A stretch of DNA of 64,000 nucleotides from Cellulomonas sp. NS3 (GTDB taxonomy: Bacteria > Actinomycetota > Actinomycetes > Actinomycetales > Cellulomonadaceae): positions 2,604,001 through 2,668,000 of the forward strand of contig NZ_CP103289.1 of the NCBI RefSeq assembly GCF_024757985.1. Direction: 5' to 3'. The position numbers and the translations under genes were made by a program. Of the stretch, positions 1-8,340 are shown one piece after another; position 1 is the first letter of the stretch, and each line of letters opens with the position of its first letter. The notes under the pieces are model-generated. The model saw only the letters and a program-made list of their open reading frames with translations, made no database searches and was not told where the DNA came from.

Positions 1-339
1 GCGCTCGAGCCCGTGGGGTCCACGGGCCACAAGCTCTGGGCGCCGGCCGCCGGCGCGCTCGAGGACGTCCTCGCGGCCGCTGCGCGCGACGGCGTCACGA
101 TCGGCATCACCGACTCCTACCGCTCGTACGACGCGCAGGTCGACGTCGCGGAGCGCAAGGGCCTGTACTCGCAGGGCGGCCTGGCGGCGAAGCCGGGCAC
201 GAGCCCGCACGGCTGGGGCCTGGCCGTCGACCTCAAGCTCGACGCGACGGCCCAGGCGTGGATGCGCGCCAACGGTGGTCGCTTCGGCTTCGTCGAGGAC
301 ACCCCGCGCGAGCCCTGGCACTGGGTCTACCGGGGCTGA
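1..339 (+). CDS. M15-family D-Ala-D-Ala carboxypeptidase / VanY-like peptidase (C-terminal part)
   Basis: The gene enters from the left edge, so its start is missing. The visible 112 codons are the C-terminal catalytic half of a zinc-dependent M15 (VanY/DacB-type) peptidase that trims D-Ala from peptidoglycan stem peptides. The family signature SxHxxGxAxD is present as SPHGWGLAVD, supplying the first zinc His and Asp, and the last zinc His lies in EPWHWVY near the C-terminus. The upstream SYRSYDAQ segment is also typical. The protein would act outside the membrane, but the export signal would lie in the missing part. A strong hairpin follows at 453-481. Confidence 0.85.
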   Translation, partial: ALEPVGSTGHKLWAPAAGALEDVLAAAARDGVTIGITDSYRSYDAQVDVAERKGLYSQGGLAAKPGTSPHGWGLAVDLKLDATAQAWMRANGGRFGFVEDTPREPWHWVYRG

Positions 340-452
340 CCCGCCCACCGGCGAACCCGTCGACGCCGGCGTCGTCCGCCGCGCGCCCGAGCGACCGCGC
401 TCGTCCCGCTGCGCGGGGCCCGCTCCTCGCCGCGCCCGGCGGGAGCGCGGGC

Positions 453-481
453 GGACCCGGCGGGGACGTCCCGCCGGGTCC
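453..481. terminator. Bidirectional hairpin terminator
   Basis: A perfect 12-bp stem (GGACCCGGCGGG pairing with CCCGCCGGGTCC) closes a 5-nt loop, GACGT. It lies between two convergent genes, the M15 peptidase ending at 339 and the small minus-strand gene ending at 504, so it can serve both. There is no U-run, as usual in high-GC actinobacteria. The rest of 340-503 shows nothing else. Confidence 0.6.
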
Positions 482-503
482 TGCGCAGGTGCGGCCCGGT
501 GCG

Positions 504-698
504 TCAGACCGTGTCGGGGTCGCGCGGGTTGAGGTTGCCCGGGTCCGCGTCGGGGTCCGTGTACTCCCCGCCCGCGTCGGACGTGTCGCGCGGGTTGAGG
601 TTGTCCGGGTCGGTGTCCGTGTCGGTGTCCGGGTCGTACGGCTTCTCGGACTCGTTCACGGGCGTCTGGTCGCGGGTGCTCTCGGTGTTCTCGCTCAT
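504..698 (-). CDS. Small acidic protein with NLNPRD repeats
   Basis: A 64-residue, very acidic, probably disordered protein that I do not recognise. It starts with MSENTE and is dominated by Asp, Pro and Thr. The hexapeptide NLNPRD occurs twice, each time after a Asp/Pro-rich run (DPDTDTDTDPD and YTDPDADPG), so the second half is a degenerate internal duplication. An upstream in-frame ATG at 734 would add 12 residues; the inner ATG fits the acidic composition better. It faces the M15 peptidase across a hairpin. Composition suggests a soluble cytoplasmic protein, but no function can be given. Confidence 0.5.
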   Translation of the reverse strand: MSENTESTRDQTPVNESEKPYDPDTDTDTDPDNLNPRDTSDAGGEYTDPDADPGNLNPRDPDTV

Positions 699-749
699 GG
701 GCCTCACGCTGCCACCGGCGGGGTCACCCCGCATCCGATGCGGGGGCCC

Positions 750-1748
750 TCAGCCGCGACGGTGGTCCTGCACGGTGAGCCGGGGCCCGCGCCGGGGCGC
801 GAACGCCCGGCCGGTGAGCTCGAGGAGGCGGATCACGCGGTACCGGTGCGGGCGCCAGGGGGCGAGGAGCTCGAGCATCGTCGCGTCGTCGACCCGCCGG
901 CCCACGAGCGCCCACCCGACGCCCTTGGCCAGGTGGTAGTCCCCGACCGACACCGCGTCGGCGTCGCCGAGCGCGCGCTGCGCCACCTCGGCCGCGGTCC
1001 ACACCCCCACGCCGGGGACGGCCTGGAGCCGGCGCGCCGCGTCCTCGGGCGTCATCGTCACGGCCTCCTCGAGCCGCCCGGCGACCCGGGCGCAGGCGAG
1101 GACGGTCCGCGCACGCCGGGGGTCGACGCCCGCCCGGTGGAAGTCCCACTCGGGCACGCCGAGCCAACCGTGCGCGTCGGGCACGACCCGCATGCCCGCG
1201 GGCGCCGGGCCGGGTGCGGGCTCCCCGTGCCGGTCGAGCAGCCAGCGCCACGCACTGAACGCGGTGCTCGCGATCACGCGCTGCTCGAGCACCGCCGGGA
1301 CGAGCGCCTCGAGCACGCGTCCGGTGCGCGGCACGCGCAGCCCGGAGTGCCGGCGGTGGGCGTCGTGCAGGTCGGCGCGCAGCGGGCTGAACGACGACGG
1401 GTCGTCGCGGTCCCCGAGCAGCTCGGGCACCGACGCGAGCGCCTCGGCGGCCCCCGGGCCCCAGGCGGACGCGTCGACGCGGTGCGTCCCGCGCTGCACG
1501 AGGCGCAGCGTCGCGGGACCGGACGGCGGGCGGGTGGTCCGCCAGAGCGCGCCGTCGGGCGTGCGCTGCTGGGTGGGGTCGAAGCGCCCGTGCGCGAGCC
1601 GCTGGAGCGTCACGGTCAGGTCGACGGGCGTGGAGGGGCCGTAGCTCACGGTGCCCACGGCGTCGGGGCACGCGCCGTCGCGGGTGCCGACGTGTGCGCC
1701 GCCGTCGGTGCCGGCACCGGCCGACGCGGGCACCGCGGACGCGCTCAT
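750..1748 (-). CDS. DNA-3-methyladenine glycosylase II (AlkA-like, HhH-GPD)
   Basis: A 332-residue base-excision repair glycosylase that would remove alkylated purines from DNA. The central part carries LEALVPAVLEQRV, then the helix-hairpin-helix PGVGVWTAAEVAQ at roughly residues 250-262, followed by VGDYHLAK, whose Asp is the expected catalytic residue of the HhH-GPD superfamily. The N-terminal 120 residues match the beta-rich extension of AlkA-type enzymes in layout. The ATG at 1748 (MSASAV) is chosen because the longer frame upstream (to 2006) is antisense to a better small gene. The C-terminus ends in a basic tail (VQDHRRG). The gene is divergent from the acidic protein at 1885. The family call is firm; the exact substrate is not. 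Confidence 0.85.
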   Translation of the reverse strand: MSASAVPASAGAGTDGGAHVGTRDGACPDAVGTVSYGPSTPVDLTVTLQRLAHGRFDPTQQRTPDGALWRTTRPPSGPATLRLVQRGTHRVDASAWGPGAAEALASVPELLGDRDDPSSFSPLRADLHDAHRRHSGLRVPRTGRVLEALVPAVLEQRVIASTAFSAWRWLLDRHGEPAPGPAPAGMRVVPDAHGWLGVPEWDFHRAGVDPRRARTVLACARVAGRLEEAVTMTPEDAARRLQAVPGVGVWTAAEVAQRALGDADAVSVGDYHLAKGVGWALVGRRVDDATMLELLAPWRPHRYRVIRLLELTGRAFAPRRGPRLTVQDHRRG

Positions 1749-1884
1749 CGACCCATCGTGCCACTCGCGTCCGTCCGGGATGCCGCGCGACGCCCGCACA
1801 GCCACGATGGAGCGGTGGCCGCACGCCGTGGGCGGCCCGACGCACGCAGACCCGCCGCGGCGCACCGACGGGGAGGACGAGCAC

Positions 1885-2124
1885 ATGAGCGACCAGGGCA
1901 CGGACGGCGGCACGGGCGAGCACCTGGACCCGACGCTCGGGCAGGAGACCACCCCCGAGGTGCCCTCGGGGGGCCCCGAGAGCACGGGCAGCGGCACCGA
2001 CGACACCGGCGGGTCCTCGGCGGACGAGACGAGCCCCGGCTCGGACGGCGACGGCGTCGAGGCCGGCTACACCACGCCCGGCGAGCTCGTCGGCGACCCC
2101 GGTCCGGTCGAGCCGACCGACTGA
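1885..2124 (+). CDS. Small acidic low-complexity protein
   Basis: A 79-residue Gly/Ser/Thr/Asp/Glu-rich protein (MSDQGTDGGTGEH...) with no hydrophobic segment, almost certainly intrinsically disordered. GGGAGGA lies 6 nt upstream of the ATG as a ribosome binding site. It is divergent from the AlkA gene, with a 136-bp shared upstream region, and resembles the acidic protein at 504-698 in composition although not in motif. Actinobacteria often encode such short acidic proteins, but I cannot assign a function. Confidence 0.5.
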   Translation: MSDQGTDGGTGEHLDPTLGQETTPEVPSGGPESTGSGTDDTGGSSADETSPGSDGDGVEAGYTTPGELVGDPGPVEPTD

Positions 2125-2183
2125 GATGAGGCAGCCGGGGGGTGGTGGTTCCGCTCAGGGCGGAACAGGAGGATGATCGAGGG

Positions 2184-2426
2184 GTGGCCCCCCAGCAGAC
2201 CGGTCCCCGCCGGCACCTCCCCAACAGTCCCTTCAACGCCGCCCGCGAACGCGCGGCAGCAGCAGCCGTCTTCGAGCGCATCCCCGTGGGCGAGCGCGTC
2301 TCGCACGAGCGGCACGGCCTCGGTCGTGTGGTTGCGCTCTCAGGCGAGAGCGACGTCATCGTCGACTTCGGCGGCGGCGACCGCCGTCGCGTCTCCCTCG
2401 CCAGCTCCAAGCTCGAGCGTCTCTGA
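2184..2426 (+). CDS. Small UvrD/PcrA C-terminal (Tudor-like) domain protein
   Basis: An 80-residue protein. The first 35 residues are polar and Ala-rich. Residues from about 36 onward (VGERVSHERHGLGRVVAL, then VIVDFGGG and LASSKLERL) follow the pattern of the small beta-barrel at the C-terminus of UvrD/PcrA helicases, which in PcrA contacts RNA polymerase. Here it stands alone without a helicase. The GTG at 2184 is preferred because AGGAGG lies 11 nt upstream; a GTG at 2142 is also in frame. It may be a transcription- or repair-associated adaptor. That role is inference from the fold-like pattern only. Confidence 0.5.
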   Translation: MAPQQTGPRRHLPNSPFNAARERAAAAAVFERIPVGERVSHERHGLGRVVALSGESDVIVDFGGGDRRRVSLASSKLERL

Positions 2427-2516
2427 CCGACCGCGCGTCCCCCACCGCACGGCGCGTGGACCGATGAGTCCGCCGCGGACCGTCGGTCTTCCCTCCAGAC
2501 CGAGCTGGAGGCGCGC

Positions 2517-2820
2517 ATGCCCGACGAGACCGAACCGACGCGACACGCGCCTGCGGCGTGCTCGCGTGTCCGGCTGATGCTGGCTGTCGCCGCGCGCACC
2601 GTCGTGCGCGATGCGAGCGGGCTCCCGCCGGACCTCGCGAGCGTGGACGCGCTCGCGCGCGCCCCACCTCGAGGCGCTGCGCTCGGGTCGGCGCACGGTG
2701 CTGCGCGGCGCGAGCGACGACCTGGTCGAGCTGCTGCGCTTCGCGGGCCTCGTGGACGTGCTGCGCGTCGAGACGGTCGTCTCGCCGATCCGCCGCCCCG
2801 CGGGCGACGCGGCCCCCTGA
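2517..2820 (+). pseudogene. STAS-domain protein (anti-sigma antagonist type), frameshifted
   Basis: Two overlapping frames join into one STAS-like protein of about 100 residues. The first frame, from the ATG at 2517, gives MPDETEPTRH and LPPDLASVDALAR. The second gives HLEALRSGRRTVLRG, DDLVELLRFAGLVDVL and the end at 2820. The break is near 2670, where GCGCGCGCCCCAC has one C more than the expected Ala-His codons. STAS proteins without a kinase usually bind anti-sigma factors or phosphatases. The position next to an ECF sigma gene is suggestive but not proof. A single sequencing error would restore the gene. Confidence 0.55.
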
Positions 2821-2845
2821 GCCGTCCGGCCGCGCGGACGTGCCT

Positions 2846-2970
2846 GCTCAGCAGGGCGACGTGCCGGCTCTGCGGGTGGACATGCCATGCCGGGCTCAGC
2901 AGGGCGACGAGCCGGCTCCGCAGGAGGGCATGACGTGCCGGCTCAGCAGGGCGACGTGGCGGCTCAGGCG
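2846..2970. repeat. Tandem repeat, about 48-bp unit, 2.6 copies
   Basis: The 16-mer GCTCAGCAGGGCGACG recurs exactly at 2846, 2894 and 2941, giving periods of 48 and 47 bp. The intervening bases are also similar (TGCCGGCTCTGCGGG / AGCCGGCTCCGCAGG / TGGCGGCTCAGGCGG). The array fills the gap between the STAS remnant and the sigma factor gene, and its last copy runs over the sigma factor stop codon. No open frame makes sense across it. Confidence 0.8.
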
Positions 2971-3992
2971 GGCGCGTCCGCCACGTCGAGGTGGTCGGGC
3001 AGCCCGAACGCCGCGAACAGCCGGGTGTCGACGAAGTTCGTGATGCTCGAGATGGAGCCGTCCCGGATCTCGAGGACGTGGATCGCCCAGGGCTCGAGCC
3101 GACCCGCGACGGCGCTCGGCTTGTACTGCGCGAACGCCGGGGAGCCGTTCGCGTCGACCTGCAGCAGCCGGGACCCTCGGCAGGCGCCGCCCGGGCCCAG
3201 GTGCCACAGCCCGATGTCGACGGGGCCGCTCAGCCACAGGGCCCACGGCGGCATCGACTGCGTCGCGTCCGCGTGCAGGAGCCGCACGAGCGCCTCGATG
3301 TCGTAGGCCTCGAACGCCGTGACGTACTGGTCGAGCAGGGCGGCGTGCTCCGGGTCCAGCGGGTCCGGGGCGCTCGACCCGCGCTCCGCCGCACCGTTCG
3401 CGAGGGTCGCCCGCGCGCGCTGGAGCGCGCTGTTCACCGACGCGACCGTCGAGCCGAGCAGCGTGGCGACCTCCTCGGCACGCCAGCGCAGCACCTCGCG
3501 CAGGATGAGCACGGCGCGCTGGCGCGGCGGCAGCTCCTGCAGCGCCGCGACGAACGCCAGCCGCACGGACTCGCGGGCGACGGCGACGTCCGCGGGGTCG
3601 CCCGAGTCGGGGAGCACCCGCTCGTCGGGTGCCGGCCCCAGCCACGTCGGGTCGCCGAGCTTCTCGCCGAGGGACGCCTCGACGGGCGGCGAGGCAGCCG
3701 GCGAGAGGTCCATGGGCAGCGCGCGCCGGCGGGTGCCGTCGAGCGAGTCGAAGCACACGTTGGTCGCGATGCGGTAGAGCCACGAGCGCAGGCTGGACCG
3801 GCCGTCGAAGCGGTCGAGCGCGCGCCACGCCCGCACCATCACCTCCTGGACGGCGTCCTCGGCGTCGTAGATCGACCCGAGCATCCGGTAGCAGAAGCCG
3901 GTGAGCTCCCGGCGGTACTGCTCGAGCTGGTCGGGCGTCGCCGCGGGGGTGCGTGCGGCGACGGGGGCGGCTGCGGGGACCAGACCGGTCAC
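2964..3992 (-). CDS. ECF RNA polymerase sigma factor with C-terminal SnoaL-like domain
   Basis: A 342-residue ECF sigma factor. Sigma region 2 spans roughly residues 25-95 (FCYRMLGSIYDAEDAVQEV, RSWLYRIATNVC) and region 4 roughly 160-225 (LPPRQRAVLILREVLRW, STVASVNSALQRAR). About 100 further residues form a SnoaL/NTF2-like domain (LLDQYVTAFEAYDIEALVRL, then VLEIRDGSISSITNFVD). This is the layout of the SigJ/SigX5-like ECF groups, in which the tail is thought to replace an anti-sigma factor as sensor. GTG at 3992 is chosen: GAGAGG lies about 8 nt upstream and the conserved region begins soon after. No anti-sigma gene is adjacent. Confidence 0.85.
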   Translation of the reverse strand: MTGLVPAAAPVAARTPAATPDQLEQYRRELTGFCYRMLGSIYDAEDAVQEVMVRAWRALDRFDGRSSLRSWLYRIATNVCFDSLDGTRRRALPMDLSPAASPPVEASLGEKLGDPTWLGPAPDERVLPDSGDPADVAVARESVRLAFVAALQELPPRQRAVLILREVLRWRAEEVATLLGSTVASVNSALQRARATLANGAAERGSSAPDPLDPEHAALLDQYVTAFEAYDIEALVRLLHADATQSMPPWALWLSGPVDIGLWHLGPGGACRGSRLLQVDANGSPAFAQYKPSAVAGRLEPWAIHVLEIRDGSISSITNFVDTRLFAAFGLPDHLDVADAPA

Positions 3993-4131
3993 GACGGGGA
4001 CCTCTCGACGTCCGGGGTGGGCGTGGTGCCCGCCGTCGGGGCGGCGGGCACCCACGACCTCACGATCCTGACAGTGCGTCCCGTCCGGCGACAACCCTCT
4101 CGGACGCGCGATCAGGTCGGGGTGCACCGCG

Positions 4132-4536
4132 TCAGCCCCCAGCACCGGCCGGCTCCATGAACATCGCCTCCCAGACGTGGCCGTCGGGGTCCTGGAACGA
4201 GCGCGAGTACATCCCGTCCTCCTCGATCCCCGGCGTCGACGTGCTGCCGCCCGCGGCGAGCGCCGCCTCGACGACCTCGTCGACGCGGCTCCGCGAGCCG
4301 ACGGAGAACGCGACGATGACCTCGGTGGCCGTCGTCGCGTCGGCGACCGGCTTCGTCGTGAACGTCGCGAAGAACGGGTCGACGAGCAGCATCACGAAGC
4401 TCTCGGACCCGAGCACGAGGCACGCGGCCCGCTCGTCGGTGTACTGCGGGTCGAAGTCGAGCCCGAGCGCCGTGAAGAACGCCGTCGACCTGGCGAGGTC
4501 GCGGACGGGCAGGTTGACGAACACCATCGAGCGCAC
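4132..4536 (-). CDS. VOC-family protein (glyoxalase/bleomycin-resistance fold)
   Basis: A 134-residue single-domain VOC protein of the PhnB-like type. It begins MRSMVFVNLPVRDLARSTAF and ends with SRSFQDPDGHVWEAMFM, the usual first and last strands of the two beta-alpha-beta-beta-beta modules. A GTG start follows GGAGGT. Members of this group bind a metal and small electrophiles, but most have no known substrate. It lies between the sigma factor and a Ddn-like protein, all on the same strand; the spacing of over 80 bp leaves an operon uncertain. Confidence 0.8.
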   Translation of the reverse strand: MRSMVFVNLPVRDLARSTAFFTALGLDFDPQYTDERAACLVLGSESFVMLLVDPFFATFTTKPVADATTATEVIVAFSVGSRSRVDEVVEAALAAGGSTSTPGIEEDGMYSRSFQDPDGHVWEAMFMEPAGAGG

Positions 4537-4618
4537 GCGGGACCTCCGGGACCTCTCGGCTGCTGGTGCAGGGCAGACCGGCCCCGCGACCGGAACTCAT
4601 CGCCGGACCGTGCCCGGG

Positions 4619-5023
4619 TCAGGTGCGCGTGAGCTCGACGACCGGGATCGTGCGCGACGTCGCAGCGGCGTGCTCGCCGAAGAAGGGGTAGAGCGCGACG
4701 AGGCGCGCCCAGACGTCCGTGCGGTCGGTGCCGGCGAGCGGCGCCGCGACCGCGTCGAAGGCCTCGTCCCCGACCTCGACGCGCACGTGCGGCTCGGCGA
4801 CGAGGTTCCCGTACCAGTGGGGGTGCGCGGGCGCGCCCATCGCGGACGCGACCACGAGGAGCCGGTCCCCCTCGCGGTGGAACATCATCGGCGTCGTGTG
4901 CGGTCGGCCGGAGCGCGCGCCGGTCGTGGTGAGGAGCAGCAGCCGCTCGCGGTGCATCCCCTCGACGGGGCCACCGGCCCGGAACTGCTCGACGACCCGT
5001 CTGTTCGTCTCCCGGACGTCCAT
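4619..5023 (-). CDS. Ddn-like deazaflavin (F420)-dependent nitroreductase family protein
   Basis: A 134-residue split-barrel protein. The pattern MHRERLLLLTTTGARSGR, then TTPMMFHREGDRLLVVAS, then HPHWYGNLVAEPHVRVEVG is characteristic of the Ddn/Rv3547-type family, which uses F420H2 to reduce quinones or nitro compounds. Residues 30-105 hold the core and the C-terminal helix contains FFGEHAAATSRTIPV. The ATG at 5023 is selected because the sequence further upstream is low-quality Pro/Arg-rich antisense. Actinobacterial F420 chemistry fits the inferred host. The substrate is unknown. Confidence 0.8.
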   Translation of the reverse strand: MDVRETNRRVVEQFRAGGPVEGMHRERLLLLTTTGARSGRPHTTPMMFHREGDRLLVVASAMGAPAHPHWYGNLVAEPHVRVEVGDEAFDAVAAPLAGTDRTDVWARLVALYPFFGEHAAATSRTIPVVELTRT

Positions 5024-5117
5024 CGCAGCCGCCTCGCCACCGTGTCGGGGGACCCTCAGGTCGGGTGCCCAGGCTCCGCACGCTACCCGTGTCGCCGGGC
5101 TACCCTGCGGCGGGCCG

Positions 5118-5717
5118 TCAGGCCTCGTGGTGGGTCGCGCCGTGCCCGGGGGGCACGAACGCGCGGTCGCGCGTCCCGGCGTTGCGGGCGATCGCCATGT
5201 GACCGCCGAGGTAGCCACCGACCCCGCTCACCGCGCCACCGGCGAGCGCGAGGAGCGACCCCGTCACCTGGCTGCCCCGGCGCCGTGCGAGCCACGAGGC
5301 GCCGTACAGGACCACCGAGACCGTGTTGGCCCCGGCGTGCACGACCCCGACCCGCTGCGTCGTGCGGTCCGCAGCCGCCCACTCGGCCCAGCCGGTGAGC
5401 ACCGTCGGCACCGCGGCGAGCAGGCCGGTGCCGACGAGCGTCTGCGCCGCGCGCCCGCCCCGCACGCCCGGCGTCAGGTCGAGGACCGACGCCGACATCC
5501 ACGCACCGAGCGGCACGTCGGTGAGGAACGGGTGCACGGCGTGCCCGAGACCGCGGCCGTGCAGGACCCACCGGCGGACCGGACCGCCGACGAGCCGCGC
5601 GGCGAACGGCCGCGCGGCGTCGACGGCGGCGTCGAGCGCGGTGAGCCGCTCCAGGGCGGCGGTCGCCCGGACGAGCACCGGCCGGCCCTGGAGCGCGCTG
5701 CTCCTCGCGTGGGGCAT
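5118..5717 (-). CDS. DUF2231-type membrane protein
   Basis: A 199-residue membrane protein. After a soluble N-terminal segment comes the diagnostic GLGHAVHPFLTDVPLGAW motif at about residues 57-74, then hydrophobic segments around 75-100, 120-140 and 150-165, and VGGYLGGHMA near the C-terminus. DUF2231 proteins have an unknown role; the conserved His pair has led to suggestions of metal or heme binding. Its start is separated by one base from the stop of the DUF4383 gene (TGA-C-ATG), so the two are almost certainly co-transcribed. It is the last gene of the minus-strand membrane cluster beginning at 8334. Confidence 0.8.
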   Translation of the reverse strand: MPHARSSALQGRPVLVRATAALERLTALDAAVDAARPFAARLVGGPVRRWVLHGRGLGHAVHPFLTDVPLGAWMSASVLDLTPGVRGGRAAQTLVGTGLLAAVPTVLTGWAEWAAADRTTQRVGVVHAGANTVSVVLYGASWLARRRGSQVTGSLLALAGGAVSGVGGYLGGHMAIARNAGTRDRAFVPPGHGATHHEA

Positions 5718-5718
5718 G

Positions 5719-6147
5719 TCAGCGCCGACCCGTGGCGTCGCGGCGCGGCCAGAGCGCGATCGCGAGGCCCGCGAGCGTGCTCGCGATGTGCAGGCCGTTG
5801 TCGGCGCCGTTGATGTTGAGGAGGTTGGCGTCGGGGTTGTTCGCGACGACCAGGCCGTAGATGCTCGTCGCGCCGTAGCCGATCGCGAGGATCCAGCCGT
5901 AGGTGCGGGCGCCCGAGTCGGTGCGCCACAGCGCCAGCCCGAGCCCGCCGATGAGCAGGTGCACGATGTTGTGCAGCGGGTTGACCGCGAAGCCGAGGAG
6001 CGTCTGGCTGTGGTCGTGCTCCGTGAAGCCGTCGAAGCCGGTCACGAAGAAGCCGAGGATCCCGATCAGCAGGTACACGGCGCCGATGAGGAGCGCGAGG
6101 GTCTGGCTGACGGTGCGGGTCCGGCGGGAGGTTGCGGGCGACGTCAT
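5719..6147 (-). CDS. DUF4383-type four-helix membrane protein
   Basis: A 142-residue protein with four hydrophobic segments: TLALLIGAVYLLIGILGFF, LHNIVHLLIGGLGLALW, YGWILAIGYGATSIYGLVV, and HIASTLAGLAIALW. The NPLHNIVHLLIG segment is the signature of DUF4383. The ATG at 6147 is preferred over in-frame codons to 6225 because the family begins just before the first helix. No function is known. It is translationally close to DUF2231 downstream and lies 209 bp after the DUF3618 gene, with a 17-bp tandem repeat in that gap. Confidence 0.8.
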   Translation of the reverse strand: MTSPATSRRTRTVSQTLALLIGAVYLLIGILGFFVTGFDGFTEHDHSQTLLGFAVNPLHNIVHLLIGGLGLALWRTDSGARTYGWILAIGYGATSIYGLVVANNPDANLLNINGADNGLHIASTLAGLAIALWPRRDATGRR

Positions 6148-6296
6148 GGGAGTTCTCCGTCCAGAGCTGTGCCTACGTGTCGCGCACGTGTCTCGACGCG
6201 CTTCGGGCTCCTCGCCCGGGGGCACGCCTCCGTCGGCCCCGTGCCACGGGGGCAGGGGGCCGACGGGAGCGTGAGTCCTGGTCGTCCGACGTGACG

Positions 6297-6364
6297 CCGG
6301 TCGACCAGTGCTGCAGGTCGATCAGTACCACAGGTCGATCAGCACCGCAGGTCGATCAGTACTG
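6297..6364. repeat. Four tandem copies of a 17-bp repeat
   Basis: Three close copies of CAGGTCGATCAGTACCA occupy 6314-6330, 6331-6347 and 6348-6364, and a diverged copy lies at 6297-6313. The last copy overlaps the stop codon of the DUF3618 gene (TCA at 6356-6358 on the plus strand). Each unit contains GTCGATCAG, partly self-complementary, so a regularly spaced binding-site array is possible. Confidence 0.8.
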
Positions 6365-7005
6365 CTGGCGGGACTCCTGCACGGAGTCCTTGGCACCCTT
6401 GGCGTCCTCCGCGAGGCCCTGGGCCTGCGAGGTGCCCTCGTCCTTGAGCGTCGACGCGGCCTCGGTGGCACGGTCCTTGACGGCCTGCACCGCCTCCTGG
6501 GCCGGCTCGCGCAGGTTCTCCGCGACGTCCTGCGCAGCGAACTTGACCTCCTCGACGAGCCCCGAGGTCGAGTCCTGCACGCGGCGTGCGGCCTGCTGCT
6601 CGACGCGCGTCGAGGGCAGGAGCGAGGACGCGAGCCAGCCGATGCCGAAGGCGATCAGGCCGGCCGCGAGCGGGTTGCCCTCGGTCTGGCGACGGACGAG
6701 CTGCGGGGTGTCCCCCACGGCGTGCGCGGCGCTGGACGCGCTCGACGAGACCGACGACGTGGCGCCGTGCGCCGAGCCGCTGACGCGGTCCTTGGCGTCC
6801 TGCGCGGTGCCGGCGACCTTGTCCTTGGCGTCGTGCGCCGAGCCCATGATGCGGTCCTTGAGGCCGAGGGCCGAGCCCTTGACCTTCTCGACCTGACGGC
6901 TGGCGACCGCGCTGGGACGCACCTGCTCGCCGAACGCGTCGACGTCCTGGCTCAGCTCGGCCCGCGTGCGCTCGATGTCCGCTCGGATCTGGTCCGGGTC
7001 GTTGC

Positions 7006-7009
<4 letters not shown>
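6356..7009 (-). CDS. DUF3618-containing membrane-associated protein
   Basis: A 217-residue protein. The first 40 residues (DPDQIRADIERTRAELSQDV) are the DUF3618 signature. A long Ala/Lys/Asp amphipathic stretch follows with repeated HDAKDKV / QDAKDRV units, then one hydrophobic helix GLIAFGIGWLASSLLP near residue 130, then a second amphipathic helical region (VQAVKDRATEAASTLKDEG) resembling LEA/apolipoprotein-like helices. The start overlaps the stop of the holin-like gene by ATGA at 7006-7009, so the two form one operon. DUF3618 proteins accompany Phage_holin_3_6 proteins in many actinobacteria. The function is unknown; an envelope-stress role is inference. Confidence 0.8.
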
Positions 7010-7503
<494 letters not shown>

Positions 7504-7507
<4 letters not shown>

Positions 7508-8334
7508 CGTCCGTCCTCCACCGTGACCCCGCCGAGCGGGTCACCTGCGGCCGTGCCGCCGAGACCCGTCGCCGGGGCGCCCGGGGCGCGGTGCGCGCCC
7601 GTGCCCTCGTCGACCTCCTCGGTCCCGTAGACCGGGCCCGTGCCGTACGTCGAACCGGTCGTCCCGTAGGAGCCGGTCGACGTGCCGTACGTGCCGCCGG
7701 TCGTCTCGTAGCCCGTGGTCGTGGCCGCCGTGTCGGTCAGGCCGTAGCCCGTGCCCGTCGTCGCGTACTCGGTCGTCGCCGGGTAGGGCGTCGTGGTGTC
7801 CGTGTACGAGGCGGTCCCCGTCGTCGTGTCCTTGGCCGCGTCCTTGGCACCACGCGTCAGGCGTCCGGCGAGGACACCCGCGCCGACGGCGATCGCGAGG
7901 AACGTGCCGGGGCTGCGGCGCGCGAAGGTCTTGACCTCCTCGAGGAGGTCGGCCGGCTCCCGCGCCTCGAGCCAGGACGCGACGGAGTCGGTCCGGCCGG
8001 CGACCTGCCGGGCGATGTCCGCGGCGAGCCCGCCCTCGGAGCTCTCGGCCATCGAGCCGAGGTCGCTCCCGAAGGTCCGGATGCCGCTCGCGACGCGGCT
8101 CTGCTGCGAGCTCGCCTGGTCGGCGAGCCCCGCCCGCGTCTGCCCGAAGACGTCCTTGACCTGGCTCTTTGCCTCGTGCGCGACCTCGCGGGCCTGACTC
8201 TTCGCCTCCTGCGCGAGGTGCTGCGTGCTCTCCGCGGCGCTGTGGGCGACGCCCGACGCCTCCTCGCGGACGGCCTGTGCCGTCGATCCCTGCGAGCCGT
8301 CTGCCGGCTGAGCAGTTCCGTAGTCGTTCGTCAT
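7504..8334 (-). CDS. Low-complexity Tyr/Thr/Gly-tailed helical protein of the membrane/stress operon
   Basis: A 276-residue protein that I do not recognise by family. Residues 20-130 are polar helical repeats (HLAQEAKSQAREVAHEAKSQ) like LEA or YtxH-type proteins. A single hydrophobic helix, FLAIAVGAGVLAGRL, follows near residue 150. The C-terminal 110 residues are low complexity with recurring TTGYE, GTYGTSTGSYGTTG and GPVYGTEE units. The ATG at 8334 is preferred because GGAGGG sits 6 nt upstream; the ATG at 8340 directly abuts it. Its stop overlaps the holin-like start (ATGA, 7504-7507). Operon order and composition suggest an envelope or stress role. Confidence 0.7.
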
Positions 8335-8340
8335 CGTCAT

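Noticed and set aside
258-2129. 623-codon plus-strand frame over the glycosylase gene
   Set aside because: It is antisense to the AlkA-type gene, whose HhH-GPD motifs are clear, and has Arg/Pro/Ala-rich shadow composition.
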